Shown piece by piece: positions 1 to 10,690 of a stretch of DNA of 64,000 bases; position 1 is the stretch's first letter, and the number at the start of each line of letters is the position of its first letter. Made by a program: the position numbers and the translations under genes. This stretch comes from Gyrodactylus bullatarudis (Eukaryota > Platyhelminthes > Monogenea > Gyrodactylidea > Gyrodactylidae), in NCBI GenBank assembly GCA_012064415.1, contig SSNU01000086.1:258459-322458 (forward strand), read 5' to 3'. The notes under the pieces were generated by a model that saw only the letters and a program-made list of their open reading frames with translations, made no database searches and was not told the DNA's origin.

Positions 1-293
1 GGAATTATGTTATTTAATTTCACTATTTGAGAAAAATATGGTCATTTTCATATTTCAATACTAACTTTGATCACAATTAGACAAGAAAGCCGAATATAAC
101 CGTCAAACCAGGCCTTTTTCTGAGGGATTTTGATTTATCGAAATTTCATTGATTCTCAAGTAGTAAAAACGATTTAAAAATCTAAATTCAGCTCCCAAAC
201 AATAATAAGGCTATGCATTAGAACAGATTTAGCGCTATTGATTTTCTTGTCTAATCTTGATCCTAAACAAACCTCTTTGTAAACTCAATGTTT

Positions 294-509
294 ACCATTT
301 CGGTGCCAAGACTATTTCTCAATTTTTATAAAAACCAAGATTTAGCTATGAAGATACCAAGTTATTTGACCAAAAATATTACTAATGCAAGTTCACACTG
401 TGGGCTTCAATTTAAACTTCAATTGATCCAGAAACCTATCAAACTGGTAGAGTTATGAAGGTTCAAAAAATTGGAAAATGAACATATATGTCCATCGGCA
501 CCGAAAGGG
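294..509. mobile_element. TTAA-flanked miniature inverted-repeat element (degraded)
   Basis: The left end reads ACCATTTCGGTGCC and the right end GGCACCGAAAGGGT followed by TTAA, giving inverted ends of about 16 bases. A diverged relative lies near 49040-49235 and ends in 'catcggcactggaaag'. The TTAA target and C-rich ends suggest a non-autonomous piggyBac-type element; this is inferred from the ends alone. Confidence 0.5.
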
Positions 510-978
510 TTAAATACACTTGGATCAGAATACACTATCGTTAAATGTTCTGATCTACTTTTAGAAATAAGGTAATTTATGATTAGATCAAATAATGGAA
601 ATTAAACCGAGTTTTCTCTGAGATAAATACAAACGTTCGCATTGATTTAATTTATAGTGTAGTTAAATTAAAAGTAGATTAATTTTATGTAGACTTCCCA
701 CATCAAAAGTAATCCGAGAGTTGCAAGGGGAGGGGAATTAATTTAGTTTTTCCTGTTACAATAATAAATTTATAATTGAAAATTATAGATTTCTTTCTCC
801 TTCAAAAAATGAGAAGCAATTATTACAAGTCTCTTGTTCAGTTCATGCTGTTTCTCTTTAATGATCATGATGAAAAGGAAAACTTTGTTCTTTCTTCGTT
901 CACTGTCCTGTCTAAGTCAGACTAATTCAAAGAGAGAATAAAAGACAGATACAAAGAGTAGATGAAGAGTTCGTTTAA

Positions 979-1272
979 CCCTTCATGTCCCAAAATATTT
1001 TTTTTCGTCATACAAACAAATCTAAATTTCTTTTTGAGAGCTGACCTATCATTTAAAAAGTTGTAAAGGTTAAAATTGGCTCTAAAACTAGTTTTTTCTA
1101 AGGCCTCAGCAAATAGGTTTTCAAGAAAACGTTCTAAATATTTTTTTCAATATTTGACTACATTTTCATAAAAGCTTTATTTTTTAAATAATTTTAGTAT
1201 CTTTTAGTTCAAAATATCGCTCAAGAAAGTGTTTCATGTCTACATGATGGTGTAAAAATGGGACATGAAGAG
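979..1272. mobile_element. TTAA-flanked miniature element (piggyBac-like MITE)
   Basis: The element is flanked on both sides by TTAA (975-978 and 1273-1276). Its ends are inverted: CCCTTCATGTCCCA at the left and TGGGACATGAAGAG at the right, differing at one base. The 294-base interior has no coding capacity. A TTAA duplication and CCC-type ends are the signature of the piggyBac superfamily; a piggyBac transposase remnant lies at 37831-38030. Confidence 0.7.
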
Positions 1273-2982
1273 TTAAGCTGACTAAATGCTACAAACGCGT
1301 AGAGGAAAAAAACAAGTAACTACAAGTAAATATATTTTTCTTGCGGGGCAATAGTTAGTTAATCAATGATGTAATATACCAATTCTCGGAAGTTTTTAAT
1401 TACAAGAAACGTTTGTAATATACCATTCAAGCATAATTATTCTTTATTGTTTATTGTGGTTAAAGATAAATAAGAAAAACCATATGGTATATATTTACCG
1501 CACTAAACAGGCTATGTATAAGGTTTGTTAATGATCGCGTTGGGCTGTAACAAGATTTCTAATATAACATAATTGTAAAATGTTTCAAAAGCTTTCCTCG
1601 TCAGTTCGTAAAGTACATTAAATATTTTATTAAGCTTTCACAGATGAATCTTGGTTATACAGAAGACTCTTGGAGCCTACCTAGAATGAAAATAAATGAA
1701 CTTGATGATCGAATATCTGTTTTCTTTTCTAATTATGATCCCAAAAGAATATCTGATCATCTTATTCATCAGAAATCAAAATAATCAAGTTTTAAAATTC
1801 CGCAAAAATAAAATAAAATCAGAATTCGTTATTTTTAAGTATAATCGAGCTTTCTCTGTGGACTCTTTATGGGAATTTAAGGAGACTTACGAAAGTTTAT
1901 CCCCCTTCATAAGAGATTTTATGAGTTATTCAAGGGATTTCTTGAAAAGCCTGTATTGTTCATTAAACATGGAATTGTCATATTTAGATGAAAAACCTTG
2001 ATTGGCAGATCAAAATCAAATCTCCAACTGAGAAAATCATGTAGAATTATTTTTTTAATATACTGTACTTATTATGAACTAAATACAGCATATAAGTTTT
2101 CTCAACATTCAGAAAGTGTATTGCTTAAATAAAATATGAGCCTGATAACTAGAGTTTAAAAATAAAAATTATAAATATAATTATATTATAACAAACATTA
2201 TAGTAATACAATGTAATTAGGAAAATAACCTTTTCATTATGAATAATCTTAATTTTGCAAAATGCTAATTTTGGAATTAACTCATTTTTGTCAGAATCAG
2301 AAATTCTCAGCTTGATATCAACTAGCTGTATCAGCTTCATTAGGATTATAGGTCATGTATTCATTTTGGATTGGTAAAAAAGCTACTGAAGTGGGGGGAA
2401 AAGATTATCACATATTCACGTTGCTATATATTTCAATTAGGGAATCTACTCAATGCAAGCAAATGAATTTGTGTTAGTTAGTGTCTGGTGATTAGGGAAA
2501 ATCAATCAAACGCCTACTTAATGGATAATTCTAATGGGTGAATTAAAAAACTTAATTTCAGTGCGCATTGGATGGGAGCTATATTTGTTATCATGAAAAA
2601 AGACAAACGAGAGTAGATATTAGATTTATTGAATCAGCCTTATTCTAACACGTTTTTGCGAAATTTAAAATTTCATAATTTAACATTGGAACGATATTTG
2701 GGGATCTCTTGCACCCATTCGTATTAAAACTGATCGCATCAATCCCCTGAAATCAATAAAAATTTTGAGATCAAGCAATGTAAATGTAGAATTTTTTTAA
2801 CTCAAAAAATTGCCTAATTTTAGGTGGATTAAATTCTTTTTTATTCCAAATATTTATGGACTTATTTCATTAACTTCTTATTAACTTTAAGGATATTGTT
2901 TCTGACTACCTGGTGAAAAATTTTCTTGTAAAATATTAAATTTTCATAATAAGCACCATATGGAAATTACAGTGTTTTTAGA

Positions 2983-3433
2983 CAATTAACCTACTAGCAA
3001 AGTGTGGTCACTGGTAATTACTATATCCATATGAACTCTAACTTGATGGAGATTGACTTCTCACACATAGATGTTAGAAATTCGGATAAGCAAGTGTCAA
3101 TTCCATAAGAGAGTCAAATAATATTCAACTTACGGTGGCAGATGTAGACGCGTTTCGCCCTTATTAGGACTCGTCAGTACACCTTAGCCAGGATTCGAAC
3201 CCAGATCTTCAACGTTGTGAGGCAACGCTTCTAACCACTAGGCGAGTCCTAATAAGGACGAAACGCGTCTACATCTGCCACCGTAAGTTGAAAATTATTT
3301 GACTCTCTTATGGAATTGACACTTGCTTATCCGAATTTCTAACATCTATGTGTGAGAAGACAATCTCCATCAAGTTAGAGTTCATATGGATATAGTAATT
3401 ACCAGTGACCACACTTTGCTAGTAGGTTAATTG
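2983..3433. repeat. 451-bp foldback element with 191-bp arms
   Basis: Arms at 2983-3173 and 3243-3433 are near-perfect inverted copies of equal length, separated by a 69-base loop. The ends read CAATTAACCTACTAGC. The loop plus the inner ends of the arms form a tRNA-like sequence (separate entry). No protein is encoded. A transcript would form a very long hairpin. Confidence 0.9.
3166..3250 (-). other. tRNA-derived core inside the foldback (not a functional tRNA)
   Basis: On the minus strand the loop carries a box-A-like GCCTAGTGGTTAGA, an anticodon-region TTGCCTCACAACG resembling tRNA-Val(CAC), and a perfect box B, GGTTCGAATCC, inside a T-arm. An 8-bp acceptor-like stem, AGGACTCG/CGAGTCCT, closes it and runs on into the 191-bp arms. 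Fourteen extra bases separate the T-arm from the 3' acceptor strand and the anticodon stem is shifted, so it is not a working tRNA. It may retain an internal Pol III promoter (inference). Confidence 0.65.
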
Positions 3434-5254
3434 ATTAAATTTTCATCTTCATGATCAGTTAGCTTTTCACTGATTCCAGAAGCTACCCATTCATAAATAT
3501 AATGCCTAAAATTATATTTCTTGTAAATGCAGTGAATAGAGATTGATTATAAATTTTCTCTAGTAACACTATTCAGTATATATATGTATAACTGTAACTG
3601 TAGTCCGGGATTAAGTCTGAAGAGACCCAACGAAATAAAACTTTTACCACTTATTATTTGCATCTATTAAATGTTTATTATATCTAACATTAAATCTTGG
3701 CAAATACAGGGCATAGAACTTCCAGTAATTGATGATCAATAAATTTTCGCTAGAATATTTTATTTTTGTCTGTGGATTTTGTATCCTTTGAAATGTTCAA
3801 ATAAGATCAACTAAGAGTTTGGATGCCCTTCGCTTTTCCTAGGTAATATTTATATAGATTATTAATAAAATCCTCCTAGTTTCGCTGTATCCAGCATACT
3901 AATGAGACTAATTATAATTATAATAATTATTAAGGCTTAATCAAGAATTCTCTGATAGGTTACTTTTGTTTTTGTTGACTAAAGTCGATTTTCTAACTGA
4001 TCAGATACACAGAGAGTTGCAGAGACTTTTAGTCCTTTACTCATTTTTTATTACATTTATAGAAGAAAATAGATAAATTTATTCTGCCAAAAAATGACTA
4101 ACTCAGAAAAAAAAATTCATTAAAATTCACACATCCAAAGAAAAAAGAAATGCTCAGATTTTGATCATCTTCACAATGAGATCAAGGCTGGGAAAAATAG
4201 ATCTCTCTAATCAACATGAAAATTAACTTTTATGTTTAAACCTTGGGCAAAGTTTTGAATTAAATAGAGAAAGAATGGCTCACAAAGGATTCTCTCCTCC
4301 GGCTGGTACATGGTAAAGAAATATGTAATGAATGTAGGAATATTTGTATGGGAAAAATTATCTTCCCTTTTATGACTTGTTTGTCTTCTTTTTATCTTAA
4401 TTTGGCAAATGAAATGTGTAGGGAATAGGAGTTAGGGGATAGAGAAAGATCAAGAGTGTTAAACTCCCTGAATTTTGTTTCATTCCGTAGAGTCTGCTGT
4501 TAACTCAAGCAAAAATGTTTCATTTATCATATGTGATAATTAAGCTCAATTAAGCATAAAGAGAACTATTGGAAATGTACAAGAAGAACTTTATGCATTA
4601 TTATTTATTTATTTATTAGTTTGTAGAGAAACGTGTGGTTTTTTTTAGTCAAATTTTTTTCTTTTTTCAATTTTTAACTGTCAAAAATTACTGTATCCAT
4701 ATTGATTTGTAAAAGACCATTCAAAAGAGCTCATGAGTTAGTATGAGTAATTATGAATGAATAATTTACGCATAATAATTCATGAATATCTGCTTAAATT
4801 CATAATTTGGAAGTATAAAAATATTTATATATAAGAGCAGGTCAAATTTTCAACTTTTCCCAGCATTAATCTCATTTTGAAGATGATCGAAAACTGAACA
4901 TTTTTTCCCATAAAACCATACATTTTCGAGTTTATTCTGGTATACAAAATCTCGATTAAAAATGAAAAATTTTGAACAGGCGCGAGAGATGACAAAATTA
5001 AGATTTCTGAATAGTTTTTGCAACATTTTGAATACAAATAGGGTTTATAAAAAAATTGAGTCTTTTTTCACATGTTGAAAGAAAGTCCCAAGAAATTAAA
5101 TAAATTTTGATGATTTTAGTCAAAATGGGATTTTTGTATATTAGAACATGAAAAATTTTAATTATGACTTTCAAAAATGTGTTTTTAATAGCAAAACATC
5201 AATTTTTAAGGCATAGAAGATTGTTCGGGGAAAATAAAATTTTTTAATACCCTA
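3434..5254. other. Intergenic A+T-rich stretch with one hammerhead-like motif
   Basis: No exon or transposon protein was recognised. The only structured item is the hammerhead-like motif at 3612-3653. A segment near 4830-5230 has an inverted relative near 14470-14800 (shared words 'gaaaactgaacattttttccca' in part), so it is a dispersed repeat. Confidence 0.4.
3612..3653 (+). ncRNA. Hammerhead-ribozyme-like motif, class II copy 1
   Basis: Core strand CTGAAGA lies at 3617-3623 and GAAA at 3632-3635. Helix I pairs TAAGT (3612-3616) with ACTTA (3649-3653). Helix III is ATAAA/TTTAC with loop ACT. The base that should be U16.1 is C, so this copy is probably inactive. Helix II (GACCCAAC) is weak. 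Confidence 0.45.
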
Positions 5255-5870
5255 GTATTTATACTAGAATCATATGCAAATTTCTTAAAGGATCATCAGG
5301 GGTATTACTTTAAAAATGAAAATAAAAGTTTATTCAAGTTAATAATTTACAAATCATGAAAGAAATAGTAAAAAGATGAAGAAAATTAGAATGATGAAAA
5401 AAACAACAAAACTCTCCAATAAATAACAACAATGGGGAGAAAAGTGAAAAAGCTCACATAGACCAGGGAAGTTGAAGCATTTCTCTTTAACCCATGCATC
5501 TATACTGTCATCACCTGAATTTTTGTATAAAATGGAAAAATTCGAAACTGAAGCAACATGTTTCTATTGATTGATAATGCAGTTTCTTTATCCAGAGGAT
5601 CACTTGATCTTGTAGAAAGCACCACAGTCACATTGGAATTTATAAATTATAATTTACTAATTAGTAGGGTTTCTCTTCCGGCTTGAGTAAATCTTGATGA
5701 ATCAAACTAAACAGTCTCTGTGTTTTAAATACAAGTGTATATTATTGTAATGTTGATTAATAAGATTGTTGAGTCTTCCTCTAATGTCATTTCTAAAACC
5801 GTCGCCTTTGTTGTTGAGTCTCATGAAAATTTTAGTTTTCTCAATTTCATCTGTATTTTACATCTTTATG
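5255..5870 (-). mobile_element. Penelope-like retroelement remnant (C-terminal GIY-YIG region)
   Basis: The minus strand encodes a broken copy of the protein seen at 46236-46640: a stretch with 'KGDGFRNDIRGRLNNLI', then 'LKHRDCLV', a stop, 'KFQCDCGA', and 'NSGDDSIDAWVKEK'. Spacing of the CxC motif before an endonuclease-like tail matches the GIY-YIG end of Penelope-like elements. Several stops and frameshifts make it dead. The element's 3' end carries a CTGATGA..GAAA motif at 5270-5303. Confidence 0.7.
5270..5303 (-). ncRNA. Hammerhead-core-like motif, class III (degenerate)
   Basis: The minus strand reads CTGATGA, eight bases, then GAAA, followed by an ATTTGCAT hairpin that would be a two-pair helix III ending in U16.1 and an A at H17. 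Helix I does not pair well here, so this copy looks decayed. Confidence 0.35.
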
Positions 5871-6315
5871 AGTTAAGTTAATGACTTTTTTCCACCAGTC
5901 CAATGTGAAGCAAGAGGGATTTTCTTGGCATAACCAAAAATAATAATAATCTTCTATTGATACAGATGGAGTAGTTTGAGAGAATTAGATTCGTATTGTC
6001 TCAAAAGATATTTACTTGAAAGTATACTTTTCTTTAGAACAATTAATTTACTCTACATTGATAATAATAACAAGTGTATCACTAAGAAACTCATTACAAG
6101 GAAAATTATTTCTCTGATAAGAAATACGATATACAGAGATGTATATGAAGAAGAATCTATCCTGTAGAGAGATTAACAACAATCTTCGTCATTTAGAAGT
6201 AAAAATTAATACTTTTTCCTTTTAATTTGTATCGAAAGGAATAACAAGTTACTTTTTTTGTATCTCTTATAACAGGTCAAATCCAGGAAAAAATAAATTA
6301 AGAAATAAAACTCAC

Positions 6316-7258
6316 ATTTTTCCAGAATCTGCTTTTCGACATCCGTAAACTTCGCCAAAACCTCCACGTCCAATTATACGATGAACGGAGAAATCATTTG
6401 TCGTCAAGTTTATATTAAATTCCAGATTTTTCCATTGGCAGTATCTTGTGAAACGAGAACTCTTCAAGAAATCACTGTATACATTATCTTTTAAAAAATC
6501 ATAAATTTCACCGACATATGGCTGAAAAAATAGAGAATTAGTTGAAATTAGCATATTTTTTCGGTAGAACATGGAGAATAGCTCACAAAAAAGATTCATC
6601 AAAAAATCAAATTAATATAGGGTATTTATATTTAGCTATTACTTCATTGCTATATATTTTTAGAGTAAATTAAATATTCAAAACATTGTAGCTCAGACAA
6701 GTACTTACGGTGAAGCAATCACTTGGTAATTGGTGGGTCTTTTGGCTTAATAAAATCAACTCTTGTGTGTTTTCCACAGACTTTTTACTGAAACTCTAAA
6801 TTTGATTAAGTAGTAATAGAGATTTACGTGAGTATGCGATAGTAACTCCTTCATGATGTACTGATCATAAATTGATCTTGCTGTTTTAATTCTATCTTCA
6901 TCTGATTCAACTTTTTCGAAATTCTTGATCTAGGGAAGAGATAATAGAAATATAAAACACACTTCTTCATAGAAAAGAACTTGTGATTGAATATTTTCAT
7001 CATTCAGTGAAAGACAATAGTCTTTAAAAATTAGAAAACCGATCCGTTGATTGAAAATACGATCGAATGTGATCTCTCCGTTCTTCTCCAAATATTTCGT
7101 CATAATACTTCTTATACTAATGGTATGAACAAAATTGAATTTTACCTGGGATCAGGAAGAGTAATCTTTTTTGAAGCTCTGGCCGCAGGAGTAGATTTGC
7201 TCATCTCCATAGCCATTAAATAGCTTACATCAGCCAGAACAGCTTCCAAATCTGTCAT
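6316..7258 (-). CDS. GRK2: G-protein-coupled receptor kinase, GRK2/beta-ARK type, first five exons
   Basis: Phosphorylates agonist-occupied receptors at the plasma membrane so that arrestin binds. Exons (minus): 7146-7258, 6963-7116, 6828-6929, 6709-6795, 6316-6521; all junctions keep phase and have GT..AG borders. The start is the first ATG of '[19 protein letters not shown]', which matches the GRK2/3 N-terminus. Residues about 50-180 form the RGS-homology domain, with '[13 protein letters not shown]' bridging to the kinase. The last exon reaches the P-loop '[11 protein letters not shown]' and ends in phase 2 after 'DSGK'. The catalytic loop, DFG-region, PH domain and C-terminus are not in the window; no downstream exon was seen in 1-6315, so the next intron exceeds 6.3 kb or the gene is broken. 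Recognition as GRK2/3 rather than GRK4-6 rests on the N-terminus and linker. Confidence 0.93.
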
Positions 7259-7483
7259 GACTGTGCAATATTGTATTGATCAAGTATTACAAAGATCACA
7301 GTATTATAATAATTCCTTGATTTTTACTAACGCCATTCAGAAATCTTAAAATGCCACAATATATTGATATAATTTAAATAGTCGAATTAAACAGTCATCT
7401 AAAATTTATTTTTTTTAATTTTGTTTCAATTTCCTTGATAAATTTTCAAATTAAAATTAGTTTCTTCAATTTCTAAGCCAAAA
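7259..7483. promoter_or_regulatory. Divergent promoter between GRK2-type gene and cystatin
   Basis: A 225-bp gap separates two head-to-head start codons, so both promoters or 5' leaders must lie here or overlap it (unless the GRK2 leader has a further upstream exon). It is A+T-rich and no clear TATA box or initiator could be assigned. Confidence 0.45.
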
Positions 7484-7789
7484 ATGAGTGTTATGTGCGG
7501 TGGTGCATCTAAAGCTAGACCTGCTTCCCAAGAAGAAAAAAATTTTTTGAATGAAGTTATCCACAAATACCTTAATGAAAATAATCTCAAATCTAAAGAA
7601 GACACTGCGGAAATAATACTGGTTTCAACTCAAGTCGTCGCTGGAACAAATTATTTCGTAAAGGTCAAACATGGAGACACTCATACTCATTTAAAAATTT
7701 TCAAGTCTCTTCCATGTAATGGCGGAGAGTGTACTGTAAGCGAACACATATCCAATTTGAAATCAGAAGATCCACTTGGTTTCTTCTAG
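7484..7789 (+). CDS. Cystatin B/stefin-type cysteine protease inhibitor
   Basis: A one-exon, 101-residue cytosolic inhibitor of papain-like proteases (cathepsins). It has no signal peptide, as usual for stefins. The three wedge elements are visible: N-terminal Gly within 'MCGGASKARPA' (residues 4-14), the first hairpin loop Q50-VVAG-54, and a second loop at 'SLPCNGGE' (75-82). Length matches stefins (about 98 residues). The family's usual loop-2 'LPH/LPW' is changed to 'LPC', and four cysteines, two of them in loop 2, are more than usual for a stefin. Possible polyadenylation signals: AATAAA near 7931 and near 7996. It is transcribed away from the GRK2-type gene. Confidence 0.92.
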   Translation: MSVMCGGASKARPASQEEKNFLNEVIHKYLNENNLKSKEDTAEIILVSTQVVAGTNYFVKVKHGDTHTHLKIFKSLPCNGGECTVSEHISNLKSEDPLGFF

Positions 7790-9342
7790 AAAAAGAAGTT
7801 TGCTGAATATTTTATTTTAATTTGAAATCTTAAACATGATTTGATTCAAAATACAATTATCTTTTCATTTCTCGAATTCTTCGTTTACTTTATTGCTATA
7901 AATTTCTCTCCTGATTGATTATTATTCAGTGAATAAACATTCTTGACATTTTAGCACCAACATTTTTTATAGATATCTACTTGTAAGTATACAAAATAAA
8001 ATTTATTCTTAAAATATTGTTTACTTAAAATTTTTTCTAAACATAAATAGTATATAGTCACAGTTCAATGTTCATAATTTAATGGCAAAGATCAAATGAA
8101 TATGAGAATTTACAATTATCTTAAAATAAACTATTTTTGTACGTTCACATATATCGGATCCTGGAATATTTTTAAAAATAAATTCACTCTATTCAATAGA
8201 ACGATTTTTTCTTTAAAAATTTATACTGAGGGGATAGTCCTTGTCAGGTTTGATTATCAAGATTGACTAGTTATTGGCTTTCATTGCGTTGTATCCAAAG
8301 AATTTGGAACATTCATACATTTATTTCAAGGATACAGCATAATAAGTAAATATTTTTTCTCTTTTTTTAGACTTGTCTGACTTCAATTTTGAGTCCAAAC
8401 AAATTTCCCTTAATCATCGATTTATTCATCCTACTTTTATGATAAGAAATCTGTTTTATAACGAAATATTGAGAGTATTTTTCAAACAGTTAAATCTCAA
8501 GGTTCTAAATTCTGATCTACTATACTGGAAACTTTGATCAGGGTTCAATAGGAAGTACTAATGGTAATTTTTTAAACCCCAGAAAGAGCACATGTAAATT
8601 TTACATTGTAAAATCACTACTTTTAACAAAATATGTATATCAGAAAAATGGTTACATGTGCTACACAATGTATAAATAAAGAGTTAAACAAAATAAATAT
8701 CGAATAACGAATGTAAAAATTATTTACTCATAATTTCAATTCTAGTCTTTTTCATTAATAAGTTTATGAGTTCAAAAAATGAATTTCGTGAATGAATTAT
8801 TACAATGGTATTGTTGTTTACAATACATGAAATATTTTTTAAGGAAATTTTATCAATCAGCTTTACATTTCAACGATTTATACTAATAGACATTACTGTA
8901 GCTATAGTCATGAAAATGTATATTTTTGATACACTGTTAAAACTATACCTATTTTTAGTTCATGAATGTGTATGTTCATATGCATTAAAAGGCTTCTTAT
9001 GTGTTATATAATCTATGAATTCAATAAATAGTATTTCATTGAGATAAAAACAATCAACCAATACAAAACTCTTGGACTTTGTATGTCAATGCATACATGT
9101 TCTATGGATAGTATACTGGCACAATCACAAATCTATTCACTTATACATTCACATAAAGAGTTTGTTTAACCAATCAAAATTGAATTTAGAGATAGGCTTG
9201 ATTTCATTCAAAGATCCATTTGTGACAGTTCAGAGAAAAAGAATAATTCAATTTTGAATCAATACAGCTAATTATCTGCTAAAACCTCTCAGCTCTGCCC
9301 AGAATTTGTTGTGTTTATCGAAACTTACGAAGAAAAGCTATA
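7790..9342. other. Intergenic stretch, nothing recognised
   Basis: A+T-rich sequence between the cystatin and the Pur-like gene. Short open frames at 8805-9011 and 9072-9257 have low-complexity composition and no recognisable domain. Part near 8260-8560 looks like dispersed repeat. Confidence 0.5.
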
Positions 9343-10310
9343 ATGGAAAACCAAAATAAACCTAACGGAACACGACTCTTTCGCGAGGCATTAAGAAAAC
9401 GCTCAGACGATAATCTCATTTTGTATATTGTCGAAGTTCATGAGGATGAAAAAAATCATGAATATTTTGTCAACATAAGACACATCATTGAAAATCGTAC
9501 TAATGCTGCTTTTCCCATATCACTATGTAAAGCTGTTATTGATAAAATCCTTGAATCCAAAGAAATTATTGATGAGAAACCGGTTTTTAAACTTGAAAAG
9601 ATTACACCCAACAATATTTTGAGTACTGATAAAAAATACTTTGTTGAAGTTAAGAATGGCGATGATGATAAGAAATTCTTACATTCTGGCCCGGTGACTG
9701 AAAATCAAGAATCTAATAAAGAGCTTCCTTGGAATTCAAAGGGTTACATCGAACTTAACAGTCTCATCGCTGGAAAGATGATAAAAACCTTGTGTAAGTT
9801 AAACGTTTTACTCCATGTTTTTTTAAATGAAAAATTAACTCTCTACAACCATTAGTTGATATTATGATAAGATATCAAACAATCGCTGAATTACCTGAAG
9901 CACCCTCCTTATACAGTTCTTCTGGTGGAAGAAGATTTTTCTTTGATGTCCGTGAGACACGTTGGGGCAAGAGAGTTCAAATATCTCAATTAACTCAAAA
10001 ACGCCGAAATACAATTGGCATTCCATTGGAGAATCTCATTCAATTTCGTGATCGTCTAGATCACTTCATAAAAGAACTGTCCTTGGAAGATACTGCCAAT
10101 ATCAACATGCCAACCTCAGCAAAGCCAAGACGTGCCAAGAAAACTGGACGCCGTGGACCACCAAAACCAAGGAAAATGAAGGCTCCAAGAGGCAATTTGA
10201 AGACTCGCGACGAAACTCAAAATTCTACCAATCAGAATGACAATAAAGTTGCTTCTGCTGATACAACAAACCTTGTCTCTGTCCCAGTTCCAGAATTGCC
10301 TGTTAAGTGA
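9343..10310 (+). CDS. Pur-alpha-like single-stranded nucleic-acid-binding protein
   Basis: Predicted 301 residues from two exons, 9343-9793 and 9856-10310, with a 62-bp intron; the codon at the junction is T|TT and the phase agrees. PUR repeats fold in pairs to bind purine-rich ssDNA or RNA. A clear PUR repeat begins with 'GGRRFFFDVRETRWGKRVQI' (about residues 178-197) and continues with 'TIGIPLENLIQFRDRLDHFI'. Two diverged PUR-like repeats precede it: about 24-72 ('LILYIVEVHEDEKNHEYFVNI') starts the first in part, and about 93-165 holds 'KKYFVEVKNG'. The C-terminal tail is very basic, with 'KPRRAKKTGRRGPPKPRKMK', which could bind RNA or act as a nuclear signal. Repeats I and II differ more from animal Pur-alpha than repeat III does, so this may be a fast-evolving paralogue. 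A possible AATAAA lies near 10466. Confidence 0.8.
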
Positions 10311-10690
10311 ATTGAATTTTTAAGGAGTTCTCTTTCTCCTCATTGCTTGAACCAATTTTTCTTTTTCTAATTTCCATAAGATGTAAAATTCTTATGACGA
10401 TGATGATGATAAACCGTTGATGATATTTTTTCTCAAAAAAGTTATTTCATAAAAAATATGTGTTTAATAAAAAAGTTTGATAATAATTACTGTCCTTGTT
10501 TGCTTCAACTTTATGCAACTTTACTACAGATAGTTTTGAAATTTATTACAAGATTATTTTTTCTGTGATTATGGAACATCAACAAGTTTTGTTGTTCTTC
10601 TTGCATGAGTAAAAATATCCTTACATTTATGACGGTAATGTGTATCATTGAAAATATTTTTTTACACGAATTAATATTTTTGTTGTCTTT

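Larger units (their letters stand above)
1..2982. other. Intergenic, repeat-derived, no gene supported
   Basis: A+T-rich sequence without a convincing exon. The first 130 bases resemble a dispersed family seen again near 16060, 23340, 45000 and 62880 (shared words such as 'agacaagaaa' after 'ggatca'). Two TTAA-flanked miniature elements (listed separately) lie inside. If the GRK2-type gene that begins at 7258 continues leftward, this stretch is part of its intron; no kinase exon was recognised here. Confidence 0.5.

Noticed and set aside
1644..2001. Possible gene in overlapping frames ('MNLGYTEDSWSLPRMKINEL...' and a 101-codon frame)
   Set aside because: Two frames would have to be joined by a shift, composition is A+T-driven and no family was recognised.
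3166..3250. Functional tRNA-Val(CAC) gene
   Set aside because: Fourteen extra bases lie between the T-arm and the acceptor strand and the anticodon stem is out of register.
4275..4313. ATG followed by 'AHKGFSPPAGT' and a GTAAAG donor-like site
   Set aside because: Only 13 codons, no partner exon and no recognisable motif.
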